Source: Scytalidium lignicola
Taxonomy: Eukaryota; Ascomycota; Leotiomycetes
NCBI GenBank assembly: GCA_002812745.2
Contig: NCSJ02000543.1
Location: 1 to 19,107, forward strand
Length of the DNA: 19,107 nt
Direction of reading: 5' to 3'
The notes under the pieces were generated by a model, which was not told where the DNA came from, did no database searches, and saw only the letters and a program-made list of their open reading frames with translations. Both the position numbers and the translations under genes were made by a program. Of this stretch, positions 1 through 9,919 are shown in pieces (position 1 is the first letter of the stretch; every line of letters begins with the position of its first letter).

Positions 1-560
1 TTTTCACATGGATTTTTATGTTCTTTTTAACGTTTTTTAAAAAATATTAAGATATTATCTAAATATACTATTATAAACTTTTCTAAATGCTTTTTNAATA
101 ACCTTGTTTATAATCCTTTGTATTATAATAAGTATGTTTGTCAATCCAAACAGTATAATTAATAGCTTATATAACTTATATTTAGTCTTGATAATAACTT
201 TCCATTTATCTTCTTTCTTTNATTCTTATAAGGTTGAATATTAATTATAAATCTAATTTTATAAAGAACTTAATACTTTTAAGCTTATCTTTAATAATCT
301 TTATTAATAGTAATAAATATTAGTTTTTAATTGTTCTTTTATTTAAACTTTTATAATCTTTGTAAAGCTTACCTTTTAGGTTATCTGGTTTTTTCGCAAA
401 TAACAACAATACTTTTACTAAAAANGTTTAACTTTTAGTATAGTTTTTTCTTAACTATTCTGTTTAACTATTCTTTTATTACCTTATCTTCTATTGCTAT
501 TATTAAATATACTAACCTAAATAATAGTTAAAATCTTTCTTTAAGGTTAATCTTATAATC
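1..560 (-). pseudogene. pol: Reverse transcriptase of copy C (decayed, partial)
   Basis: RT copies the element RNA into DNA. Minus-strand motifs in order: motif A as KLDL-stop-LIFNLIR with its catalytic Asp kept (251-253); motif B as LFGLTNILIIIQ (LFGLT at about 139-153), equivalent to the family's PFGLxNAPxxFQ; and the active-site box YLDN at 54-65, where the usual second Asp is Asn. The domain runs off the left edge shortly after the box. Motifs A, B and the active-site box lie in different frames, with shifts close to the Ns at 94 and 221. Stops interrupt all frames. The motif order and spacing make RT secure; function is lost. Confidence 0.75.
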
Positions 561-960
561 TTACAATTAATATTCTAATAACGTTAAATCTTTTAATCTT
601 TCTTTAAATAACTTTATCTATTCTTTGTATTCTTCAAGAATATACTTAAAACCTTTGTTCTAACCTAATTAATTTAAAATCGAATTGATTTCTATGTTCT
701 TAATTATAAGCTGACTAAACTTAATTATACTAATAACTTAAAATTCTCTAACTTTCATTACTTTTGTTAATACCTTTTATAATAAATCTTGTAAAAANCT
801 TTATAATCTTCTTTTATTAGTCAATTTTTNAAACTGCTTTTTTACATTTAAAATATTCTTAGGATTATCTCGAAGTTCTTAATATAAATTATATAAAATA
901 CTATTATTTCTTAGTAATTTACTTTAACTTTTATAGTTATTAGCCTAATCTTTACTTTAA
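560..960 (-). other. Protease-RT linker of copy C, no motif seen
   Basis: Minus-strand sequence between the protease and RT motifs. It keeps the A-rich character of the decayed coding strand, but I could not place a domain in it. The 1140-1950 stretch between the protease and the gag knuckle is similar. Confidence 0.4.
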
Positions 961-1140
961 CATTTTGTACTATAAGAGAACTATTTACAAGTTTAATTAA
1001 ATACTTATAATCTTTAACTTAAGTATTTATATTTAATTTTACTACTATATTTAACATTATAAAATTTCCTGCAATTCTAGAATTTAATAATACTTTAACC
1101 TTTTATTTAGCTATTTTAACTTTTAAAAATAACATGTTTT
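960..1140 (-). pseudogene. pol: Aspartic protease of copy C (decayed)
   Basis: Retropepsin-type protease matures Gag and Pol. On the minus strand the frame reads VKVLLNSRIAGNFI around 1050-1095, which corresponds to the family motif hydrophobic-hydrophobic-D-S-G-A followed by NFI. The catalytic Asp codon is now Asn (bases 1082-1084) and the Gly is Arg (1076-1078); both are single G-to-A changes. It lies between the gag knuckle and RT, as expected for Ty3/Gypsy. The protein continues with stops toward RT. Confidence 0.6.
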
Positions 1141-1949
1141 CGTTAAAAGCTTTAAGTTTTAATTCCTTAGCTACTTTTTNCTTTTACATCATTAATAGTT
1201 TATTCTCGGCTATCTATTAAGTTTAATAATTATAGTTAACTTCTTTACTACTTTTCTTCTACTTCATTTTCTGCAATTTTTNAAAATTAACTTCTAGATT
1301 TCTTCAACATTTATCTTGTTAATACTTAAAATTACTATTTCTACTTTAAAATCTAAAAACTTATCTAACTCCTTTTATACTGTTATATAACAGTTTGTAA
1401 TAGATTTTAATATCCATCTAATACTTCCTACTAGTGAATTCTTTTCATTTAAGATATTGTTACTTTTTTTNATATTTAAACACTTGAGTTTCTATTAATA
1501 AACTTTGTTTTTTCTAAATAAATCAACTAAAAGTTTTTTNATTTAATATTCACTAGTTGAATTCTAACAAGTAATTTTATCTATTAACTTTAAATAATCT
1601 TAACATTATTTTCTATAATTATAATCTACTTTAAATAAGTATAATAGTTTTACAACTTCTTTTAATAATTAATACTAGATCATTTTAGTTGTAGTATAAT
1701 TTGTTAGTTATTTTAGTTTTCTATTAGAAAGTCTTATAATTGTTTTCTCTTAGTATAATTATAATTTTCTAACATTTTAAATATTTACTTCTAATCTGAT
1801 AATATACTTTCAGTTAAAGTTAATCTTTAATGTTTAATACTTCTTCAATTATATCTTCTTTTAAGTTTAATCTAGAGTTTATAAAAGCTTTAACGTTAAA
1901 TATGTCAGTTTAAGCTTCTTTATAGCTTAGTAATAGTAATTCTTGTCTT

Positions 1950-3009
1950 AGAACACTTATAGTATTTACATTTATAGTTATTATTTGTTTTTNCCTAATC
2001 TTTATGCTTATTAACTACATGTTCAAAAAGTTTACACTTGAAATATAACTTCTTTTTNCTTATAATCCTTTAATTATTTTACACTAATTTTAAACGAATT
2101 TCCCTTTTTCTTAAACTTTTTTGTTTTTNACCTTTTTAAAGTTTTNCCTCTTTTAACTACATTAAAGTTTATAAGGTTTTCTTATAGCTAAGCTTTCTTT
2201 CTTTAATAGTAATTTCTACTTACAAAGTAAAACAACTATTTTTATATAACTTTTCTTGTACAATTGATTTTTAATCTTAATATATCAATTGATTAAAATC
2301 TCCAAGTTTAAAACTAGTAGTTTTTAATACAACTTATTATATATTTCATCTTTTAATCCTTTCTTATATTAAGTTAAAAAAGCTTTTTNCGTTTTAGTTT
2401 ATTTACATTAAATATTGCTTGAACAAAGTAATATAATCATTAATAGTTCTTATTTACTTAAGGTGATAAAGGTATTATTTTGCATTTCTTTTTTTTATTA
2501 ATGTTTTCAAACAACCTGTTAAGTTTTTTNCATATATTTGTTATAACTGTTAAAAANGTTTTTNAAGTTTATTCATTGATTAATTCTCTTATATAACTAA
2601 AGTAGTTATTCAAAAAAAGGTTAAAACTAATTTGTTGTAGTTTTTCTAAGGTATAATATTATTTATAACATTTTCTGTGTATTATTTATAAACGTTTGCT
2701 TATTCAATACTAGATATGTTCTTGTTTGTACCAAATATACTTTAAGTTTATTTTTNATTTTTATAATAAAAGTCTAGTTTAGCTATTTTCACCTTTTTTN
2801 CTTAATAGTCTTTTAATAACATTTGTAATATCTACTAATCCTAGTCTAAGTAGTAAAATTAGTAATTCTAATAGTAATCCTTTTAAGAGTTTTCTTACTA
2901 TTGATCTTGCTAATAATCTTACTTGTGCTAAATTCATAGTTTTATCTTTTAAGTCAGTTTTCTTATTTAAGCTTTTACTTACTAAACTTTCTTTAAAGCT
3001 TTCTTTCAA
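1950..3009 (-). pseudogene. gag: gag of copy C (decayed)
   Basis: Gag forms the virus-like particle and binds RNA. An open stretch of 76 codons starts with ATG at 3009 just inside the LTR. It ends in a Leu-rich run (LLLELLILLLRLGL) that is best read as a Pro-rich tract whose CCN codons became CTN. A CCHC-type zinc knuckle lies at 2004-2045 on the minus strand: Tyr(from Cys)-FK-Cys-KLFE-His, followed by VVNK and His where Cys is expected. The residues around it match the knuckle of copy A. Between the two parts the frame is broken by many stops and several Ns. I could not delimit a capsid domain here. Confidence 0.6.
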
Positions 3010-3082
3010 ACTAATTACTGTATTTCTGTTAAATACCTGTTCAATTCTAATATAACTTGCTTTTATATAATAGTATTTAAAA

Positions 3083-3433
3083 TGTTATAAAACTTTTTAC
3101 AATATAATTATATAATATAAGTCTGGTTACTCTTATCTGGGTTTATGTAAAAGTAAACTGTTTGTAATTATAATAAACAAGTATATATAATAAAGTTGTA
3201 ACTTAGGTTAAATACAAGGTTTTTAACTAAAGTTTAAAGAGTATATTCTTATATAAACAATCATTATCTTATTAATATGCAAGCACTTTACCTAATCTAA
3301 CAAATCTAACTATTAGACTTGTAGACCTTATAGACTTGCACTAGTCACGTGACCTAACCCGCCGCTGGCCCCTTGACTTCTTACAGGTTGCCTTCCCAGC
3401 GCCTATCAGGCTATGACAGTAAGATTTGTAACA
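3083..3433 (-). repeat. 5' LTR of copy C (351 bp)
   Basis: On the minus strand it begins TGTTAC and ends ATAACA, the short inverted termini typical of LTRs. A TATATAAG promoter box lies at 3248-3255 on the minus strand. About 150 bp containing that box and the sequence after it match the LTR at 15967-16306, with differences mostly C/T or A/G. The outer (U3) part at about 3335-3420 is a conspicuous GC-rich island containing CACGTG and is not shared with that second LTR. No 5-bp duplication flanks this LTR (taaaa and acaag), which fits its being one end of a longer element rather than a solo LTR. Confidence 0.75.
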
Positions 3434-3700
3434 ACAAGTAATTTCAAGTGTAATAGTGCTTACATTTACAATTAGAGTGAAATTGTTGTCTGTTTTTATA
3501 AAATGAAAGTTAGAATACATTAAATAAAAATTAGAATTAAACTAATTAAAATTATTAATAATATGATTAATAATACTTATATTTGCAATTTATTAATTGT
3601 ATATAAACATAAAGAAAGCTATAAGATTTGCAATAACTAAGCTAGTAATGATTAAGCTAGCAGAGTTAAAGTTAACAGTATTAGATTTNGTTTTTTAAAT
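3434..3700. other. AT-rich spacer, no gene seen
   Basis: Between the LTR of copy C and the gag-like remnant. No convincing reading frame, RNA gene or repeat boundary was found. Confidence 0.5.
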
Positions 3701-4480
3701 TAGACTTTTTAAGTTTATCTTATACTTTTCTTCTTTTTCTTCTTGTTAAACTACTTTATTTTATATTTTTCAAGCTTTTTAAAATGCTTTTAAAAGTAAT
3801 TAGATTTCTTATAACCATTCTTCTTATAATAGTTATACTTGATGTTTTTAAAGCTTTTCGAATTATTCAAGTTCAAATTAAAATTGTTTTTATTATATAT
3901 ATATAATGTACTTCGTATACCTGTTAATAAAGTATCCGGATATTTACTTTATGTAAATATTGTATTATTCACTTAAGAGTTCACTCATGAATGTAAAGTT
4001 ACAAGTATTAGTTAAGTTATTATTAGAAGATCTTTGACTAAGATATTTAATTTAAATTAAGTACAAAGCTTTATTTAACTAGGAAAACCATTTACTTATA
4101 TAGACTTTTGTACTTCTTGGATCCTGATAAATCTTCTAAGTCTTAAATCTTCTAAATCTTTCTAGGTTTACTAGATTCATTACATGACCTATTATATAAT
4201 TTTCTTTTCTTTTATTCTAGAGGTTTTCTGTGTAATCAGTGTTACTAAGCTTTAAACTTCCAAATAGAAGGATTGTAACATTATCTTCTTTTTAGACTAG
4301 TGTCATCTTAACATTTAATTACAAGGAAATAATATTATAAGGAAATTTAAACTTTCCTTCTTTTTTATCATACTTTTCAAATGTTTCTTAGAAAATCTTA
4401 ACTTTACTACTTATCATAAAAAGAAAGAACATATCAAACTTGTTTAAGATATAGAGAATTCTGATAATATTATAATTTTT
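3700..4480 (-). pseudogene. Decayed gag-like gene with a CCHC zinc-knuckle skeleton
   Basis: A minus-strand frame from about 4480 to 3965 reads as ordinary protein apart from stops explicable as Gln, Trp or Arg losses; it includes NYIIGHVMNLVNLERF and YQDPRSTKVYISKW. Further on, in another frame, bases 3796-3837 encode Y-NY-Y-KKNG-Y-KKSN-Y, exactly the spacing CX2CX4HX4C of a retroviral-type zinc knuckle with all four ligands turned to Tyr (TGT/TGC or CAT/CAC to TAT/TAC). A Lys-rich tail follows. This suggests a retrotransposon Gag. It does not resemble the gag of A or C and could be Copia-type; I cannot settle the superfamily. The missing pol may lie beyond copy C, which may have inserted into it. 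Confidence 0.45.
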
Positions 4481-4501
4481 TTATTTTTNACTGCAAAAAG
4501 G

Positions 4502-4850
4502 AAGGTTAGAAATGTTTAATTAACTTCGAGAAGTCTTTTTTATTACTCTGAGTATATTCGTTTTAAATGTCTTTACAATACATCTATTACTTTGTTTAGT
4601 AAGTAAGAGTTTTTTNAATTGTTAACAATTTAAACTTAACAAAAAAAGAAAAAAGCTGTTATAATGAAAATTCTTCGTATTTGAAAACTAAAACATTTAT
4701 TAAAANGAACGTCGAAAATAAATAGTTATTTAAAGCTTATATAGCCTTGACAAACTGAATGCTATTAAAGAAAAAGAACATTAAAAAAANGGAAAAGGAA
4801 AACTCTGCTAAGAAAGTTAATACTGTATATGTTAAGCTTTCTTATAATAA
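4502..4850 (+). pseudogene. Antisense cysteine-cluster ORF of copy B (decayed)
   Basis: Plus-strand frame beginning around 4502, opposite in sense to copy B. Bases 4541-4579 read YYSEYIRFKCLYN. This aligns without gaps to HCKEYVCNGCKCD in the antisense ORF of copy A (minus strand 13153-13115), with Cys/Tyr, Arg/Cys and Asp/Asn pairs that single transitions explain. Nine codons later both copies have a stop followed by Glu (4604-4609 here). A basic, probably helical tail follows, with frameshifts near Ns at 4706 and 4790. It lies between the chromodomain and where the 3' LTR should be, the same place as in A. The function is unknown; the Cys pattern suggests a small zinc-binding protein. Confidence 0.45.
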
Positions 4851-4954
4851 CTTTATACTATTAGATCTTTTTTAGAATGTTAACTTTTTAAAGCTTAATA
4901 TAAGTTCTTAAAAATTAAATCAACTTCTAAGTTTTTTTTCTTATAATCTTCAAG

Positions 4955-6224
4955 CTTCTCCTAGCAGTTAATAAGATTTCCTAATAGTTCTTACAAATTC
5001 TTTGATTTTAAATAGTTTAACCATTTTACCAGATATTACAATTTGTTATAATGTTATTTGTAATCTAATATTTCTTCTACATTTTACTCTTCTTCTAAGT
5101 TTATTTTAATATTTACATCTAGTATTAGTGCATTTTTNAAGTACTAGTTCTAATAATGATATATAGAAAACTAAGTGTATTTTCCATGTTCTAAATAACT
5201 CTAATTTAAAAAANCAACTTACTATACTTCTTCTTAATTTTAAATAATTCTAATTTTTTNATAATCTAACTTGTTATTTGATCTTGTATCTTGATATTTT
5301 TCTGTAAAAGGTAAACTTTATCCTCTTTCTTAAATATAAGTTTTATACTATGTCTTTTATCATAATAATATACATTTCTTTGCTTTGCAAACTTAATATC
5401 AATTTTAAGTTGTTCTTGAATTTCCTGAATATTCTTTACTCTTTCTTCTACTGTTTTACTAACACTTTAAAGCTTTCTTATAATATAGTTTATACTAAAC
5501 TTATATTTATAAGTTATATAGAATAGTATAACTTTTGTAGTTTTACTTTTCGAACTATTATATATTAGTTATACTAATAATAACAATCTTGCCCAGTTAT
5601 CTTGCTTATAGTTAATATAATAGTATAAGTATATTTCAATTATAATATTAACTTTCTCTGTTTGTCCATTTATTTAAAAGTAAAAAGCTGTTAACAGCTT
5701 TTGTTTTATTTTTATAAAGTTCATCAAAGTTTTTTAAAACTTTAACGTGAACAGCTTATCTTTATTCGATATTATTTTTTCTAATAGTTTATAACTTGTT
5801 ATTACATGTTTAAAGAATACTTTTATAAAATCTTTTACCATCTATAACTTCTTGAATAGTAATATTAATACAAACTTCATTAATCTGTCGACTATTACTA
5901 GTATTATATTATACTGATTAATATTGAAATTTTCCTACTTTGTTTGTAATAGTAAAAACTTCATTATAAAGTCCTATAATATAAATTGTTAAGGTTGTTC
6001 TAGTATTTCCAGTAACTGTAATTGTTTACATGATAACTTTTGTCAGTTCTTACTTTTATTACAAACATTACATTCTTTGATAACTTTGCTAATAGTTTGT
6101 TTTAATTTGTAAATATAAAATTCCTGTTAAATTCTATTCTTCGTTTTGTTAGCTCTTTAATATCTGTGTACAAGCAATTTATATTGTTTTTTAACAAATT
6201 CTTCGGCTAGAACATCTAGTATAA
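4955..6224 (-). pseudogene. pol: Integrase with C-terminal chromodomain, copy B (decayed)
   Basis: Integrase inserts the cDNA; the chromodomain directs it to chromatin. On the minus strand: the zinc-binding region ends in an intact CNVC (6061-6072). The first catalytic Asp is kept in DFIMK (5971-5973). The second Asp is Asn in SNKDKLF (5764-5766). The Glu is kept in NGQTEKVN (5656-5658). Asn to Glu is exactly 36 codons, the D-X35-E spacing. Then come the tether (KVYLLQKN near 5310) and a chromodomain containing QYLVKW-like residues at about 4960-5070. No RT or RNase H precedes it: beyond 6224 the sequence is featureless for about 340 bp, and then copy A begins. So B is truncated or interrupted. 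Confidence 0.8.
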
Positions 6225-6561
6225 CTAGTTTGCTGTTATTAATCTATATTCTTTAATAATTGAATTATNATTTTTAACTCTTTTAATTATTAACTTTTTA
6301 AGTATATAATTATATACTTAACTTAAAATAATAAAGAACAAGTATATATTAATATAATGTTTTTATTAAAGTTACTCTTAAGTTATAATTATTTTTATAC
6401 TATTTTACTAAGATATTTAAAATAAAAGTAAGTGTTTAAATACATTATTTAAATTATTGTTTTCTTATTATAAAAACAACTTTAAAATAATAATATTAAT
6501 CAACTTAATATTAAATTAGCTTTTCCTTTTATAAGATTAACTATATATTCTTTATATATTA
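6225..6561. other. Extremely AT-rich spacer with a 24-bp palindrome
   Basis: There is no coding signal on either strand, although RNase H of copy B would be expected here. Bases 6298-6321 form a perfect 24-bp palindrome centred on the AT step at 6309/6310; in such AT-rich sequence this may be chance. Confidence 0.5.
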
Positions 6562-6566
6562 AATTA
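6562..6566. repeat. Target-site duplication, left (aatta)
   Basis: Five bases directly before the 5' LTR of copy A, identical to those at 13779-13783 directly after the 3' LTR. Five bp is the usual size for Ty3/Gypsy integrases. In AT-rich DNA some chance matching is possible, but the position at both precise LTR ends is good support. Confidence 0.8.
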
Positions 6567-6674
6567 TGTTACAGGTTAGACTGAACAAGTTAATTGGTGT
6601 AGGCTTGAGGCTTGGTACACAGCAGGTATGCATAGAGAACCTAACAATTAGGAGGTCATGTGACTAGGATCACT

Positions 6675-6737
6675 GGATCGGAGTGATCCAATGATCCAGG
6701 GACCTGGATCAGAGGATCAGAGTAATCCAATGATCCA
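6675..6737 (+). repeat. Direct repeat of GATC-rich 24-mer in U3
   Basis: Two 24-base units, 6675-6698 and 6714-6737, begin ggatc and end ccaatgatcca. They differ at two positions, both G/A. The stretch between them is also rich in GGATC. The repeat lies just upstream of the TATA box and is present, more altered, in the 3' LTR at 13527-13589. It may be a duplicated upstream promoter element of the retrotransposon (inference). Confidence 0.7.
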
Positions 6738-6753
6738 ATTGTATTTCATTATC

Positions 6754-6760
6754 TATATAA
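6754..6760 (+). promoter_or_regulatory. TATA box of copy A 5' LTR
   Basis: TATATAA about 187 bases into the LTR, conserved in the 3' LTR (13606-13612). Transcription would be expected to start some 25-35 bases downstream, near 6785-6795, which would define R. No transcript data are available. Confidence 0.6.
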
Positions 6761-6947
6761 GCATGTTGTAGGAACATAAGAGTAGACTCCTCGTGTTCAA
6801 CCTAAATACATTACTAGATCTTACCCTTGACTTAATCATATGCTTGTGTGTTATATGTTTCCGTTGTCCTTGAACATCTACCTTACCCTGGCTATTTAAT
6901 GACCTGGATAACGTAGTTTTGTAATATTTTGAACATTACTTATCTTG

Positions 6948-8330
6948 ATGAATTAGGATTTAGAAACAGACATACTGGAAAATAACAACAACAAACAACA
7001 ACCTGAAGAAGGTTCTGAAGAAGGCTTTGAAGAAGAATCTGAAGAGGAATCTAAGGAAGTATTTGAGGAAAGTTCAAAAGATAACTTTGAGAAAGACTAA
7101 GGTAAGAACTAGACTATTGAGGAAATTAACATTTAAGAAGAAGTATTAAAAAAAAGTTGTTATACTATTAAAGTAACTTACTAAGTCAACAGAAAAATCA
7201 ATTGTTAAAGAATTGTCAAGAGTTATAAAAAAAGAAATTAACACCTTTATTACCTAAACCTAATCTAGAACCAACTTTAGTACTAAGAGCTTCAAGTCTA
7301 AACCTTAATCTAAACTTTAAACCAGAGAATAACATTGAACAAGCCTTAATAACAACACTTAAAGAAGTCAAAATCATTAGACTAAACCTGTTCTATAAGG
7401 ATAAGAAGAAGTTAAAAACATATCTTGCTTAGACAAGAACTTATTTAATATTAAATAATCATTTATTACTAAAAGACATACATAAGGTTTTATGAGTATC
7501 AATATACTTAAAAGGAGTAATTAAAACATAATTTCAACCCTTTAAGAATAAATGGTTTACAACAAACAAAAGGATAATAAATTAAGGAATAATCAACATC
7601 CTTATAAGTTAGGAAAACTACACAAGAGAACTTAAACACTTGTATAAGGATATTGACAAAAAAAAAGAATGTTAAAAGACAATTGACTTACCTTAGACAA
7701 ACTAAAACCCTTAATAAGTATGTAATACTTTATTACTAATATATAGTATTAGTCAACTAAGAAGAAGAAGCATATATACACTAATACTAGACTGGATTAA
7801 AGGACTCCATCAAAGAAGAATTATACTAACAACTTATAATTACTATATTTAATGCTCTTGTTAATTTGTCTATTAAAATTAAAAATAAACAATATAAAAT
7901 AATCTTAGACAAGNAAAAAAAGNATCTTACTTCAACCAAAAAAAAGATTAACAACAAGAAGGATCATGAAGACCTTATAAAGCTAGATATTATAAAGAAA
8001 GNAAAAGACCTTTAAAGGAAAGGGAAAAAAAGTACTTTGAAGGAAGAGAAAAGAAAAGGAATTCCTTTGAAATCTTCTTTGAAGAACTTGATAAGAGAAG
8101 NAAAAAACAAGTTATATTTCAAGTGTAAACTTCCTAAACATATAGCAAATACTTATAAGAAGAAAAACAAGTTAAGTATAATAATTAAAGTTAAAGTTAT
8201 AAGAATTCTAAGAATTATAAATATCTTGTCAGAATCTTCAGAGGNAAAAAGACTCTGAAAATGAGAGAGGAAACTCATCAGAAGAAGAAGGTTATCAAGA
8301 CTTAATAATTATGTTATAATTTACTATTAA
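6948..8330 (+). pseudogene. gag: gag of copy A (decayed)
   Basis: Gag builds the particle and binds the RNA genome. An ATG at 6948 opens a Gln/Asn then Glu/Ser-rich acidic N-terminus (6963-7098), already broken by a TAG at codon 3. A retrotransposon gag (capsid) domain follows at about 7385-7580: LFYKDKKKLKTYLA, then SIYLKGVIKT and FQPFKNKW, the family pattern ending in a Leu-Lys-Gly and a Trp/Phe-rich stretch. A zinc knuckle lies at 8115-8156: Y-FK-C-KLPK-H-IANT-Y, i.e. CX2CX4HX4C with the first and last Cys now Tyr. The three parts lie in three different frames, so there are at least two frameshifts, and Ns occur at 7914, 7923, 8002, 8101 and 8245. The end is approximate. Confidence 0.75.
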
Positions 8331-8639
8331 AACTAATGTAAATGAAATGGCAATAACAAGAGTCCTTAAAACAAACTCTATACTTATAACAAGAACTTGA
8401 TGTATAAGACACTCTTAAGACAACAACCAAATCAAAGATTAAAGCAGATAAAGATCAATTCCAAGAGTTAATAGAATTTAGATAATAATACTATTAGACT
8501 TCAATACTATACCAACAGAACAATATCCTGTTTCTAAAGAACTATTAATCTTGAAATATTATCTTACAATTAACATAAAAGGATTAAGAGGATAAAAGAT
8601 CTTAGACAAAAGCTAACTTTTCCAAACTATATAATAAGA

Positions 8640-9630
8640 AGAAGTAATTATCAAGGCATATGAACTTGATCTTGAAGATCTTGTTCTAGTCTATAAGACC
8701 AACCTCCAGAGTATTGTTATAAAGAAAGGATCATGTGAATTCCTTTTAACAGTAAAAAGAACTTGGATTCAAGATGATTTTGATCAAATGCCCAAAAATG
8801 CTTAGATAGTTATAGAAGAAGGATTAAGCTATGTCTTATGAAAACAATACAACTTACAATAAGAAAAACTTCTAATAATAACCTTCTAGTAAGACTAAGC
8901 AAAAGCTAAAACTTAACACAGAGAAATCTAGAGTTTAGGAAAATTAATAGAATAATTACCTAAAATTAAGCAATACTATACTCAACAAGAACAAAAGGAA
9001 CTAGTAAAGGTTGTTGTTAAACAAGCTAACTAGGATATAAAAGTATTACTTATAATTAATAAACTAAAGGAAGATTTGTTATCTTTAGAATTACTTATTA
9101 TATTACTTAAGGAGGATAAGTTATTACAAAGGATTAATCAACAGTTTAACCAAGAAGTAACAGTATACCCTTTGAATTCTGTAAGAAAAATTCCTGTAGA
9201 AAGTAACACCTTTATCATTGAAATAAAGGAATGTCTTAAGAATGAAATAGTAGAATAAGTATAAAATGTACACATATTCATAAATGACAAAAGCCTAGAT
9301 AGACTTAGGTTGAAAAACCTTAATAAAAGACAAATAGTATTATTTGAAGAACTAGGAGAAAACGTTAAAGATCTAGAAATTAAAGATAATATATCAGTTG
9401 ACAATGTTAAAAACGTTAATCTCTATTCTATGAATAGTAGAAGTTCACTATATATAAATATAAAACTATGCAAAAAGCTAATAAAGGCCTTGATTAATTC
9501 AAAAGTCAAAAGGAATTTCATCAGTAAACAAGTTATAAAACAACTTAGACTTAATATAAGAGTTAAGGATAATAATTACTTGATATCATTAACAAACAAT
9601 ATTAAAGTTCAAAAGTATATTAACATTTAA
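8640..9630 (+). pseudogene. pol: Gag-Pol linker and aspartic protease of copy A (decayed)
   Basis: The protease would cleave the Gag-Pol polyprotein. From 9076 to 9630 one frame is nearly open, broken by stops at 9256 and 9262. The active-site region reads KALINSKVKRNFISKQVIKQL: the DSG triad is NSK (9496-9504), so catalytic Asp is Asn and Gly is Lys, all G-to-A changes. The following NFIS and Leu-rich segment fit the retropepsin fold. Upstream, 8640-9060 reads as ordinary protein with scattered stops (for example LDLEDLVLVYKTNLQS) but has no domain I recognise. Confidence 0.65.
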
Positions 9631-9919
9631 ACTCAGAACTTAGATATAAGATATAACAAAAGTCACTAAGAAGAAATATCNTTTTAATGTTATAAAGTTA
9701 AGAACATACCAAGTTATATTAAGAATCAAATGGATAAGGAAGTATAATCTAATAATTGATTAGAGAACAAGTATAATTACCTTCTTAGAAGAAACTGTAT
9801 CTTTAAGAGTTGTTTATGTCAACAAAACTATAAAACATATACTTAAGGAATATTATGAATAATTAAAACTATTTACAAAAAGACTTGATAATTTAACTTT
9901 ACCTGAGCATAAACCATAA

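Larger units (their letters stand above)
1..3433 (-). mobile_element. Copy C: Ty3/Gypsy LTR retrotransposon, cut by left window edge
   Basis: Read on the minus strand the order is LTR (3433-3083), gag, protease and reverse transcriptase, which is the Ty3/Gypsy order up to RT; integrase and the 3' LTR would lie left of base 1. The distance from the LTR's inner edge to the RT active site (about 3.0 kb) is close to that in the complete copy A (about 3.5 kb). The gag knuckles of A and C share the residues LYFKCKL, so the two copies are related. All reading frames are broken by stops and by frameshifts, the latter often beside an N. The 5 bases outside the LTR (acaag, 3434-3438) should recur beyond the element's other end if the insertion is intact. 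Confidence 0.8.
6567..6926 (+). repeat. 5' LTR of copy A (360 bp)
   Basis: Begins TGTTAC and ends GTAATA; the matching 3' LTR ends ATAACA, so the original termini were TGTTA and TAACA. It has the same length as the 3' LTR and aligns without gaps. It would carry the promoter (U3), the transcript start (R) and U5. The sequence just inside, ttttgaacattac (from 6927), is where the primer-binding site should be; it is too altered to name a tRNA. Confidence 0.95.

Noticed and set aside
2820..2900. Transmembrane segment in the 76-codon minus-strand frame
   Set aside because: The Leu run coincides with the expected N-terminal part of gag and is explained by Pro-to-Leu transitions.
6298..6321. Perfect 24-bp palindrome as a regulatory site or origin
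   Set aside because: It is made almost only of A and T in DNA where such palindromes arise readily; nothing next to it suggests a function.
8037..8258. Stand-alone small Lys-rich gene
   Set aside because: It holds the zinc knuckle of gag of copy A and has no start context of its own; it is a fragment of that gene.
9138..9404. 88-codon open frame on the minus strand
   Set aside because: It lies opposite the better-supported protease-region frame of copy A on the plus strand and has a Leu/Ser/Phe-rich shadow composition.
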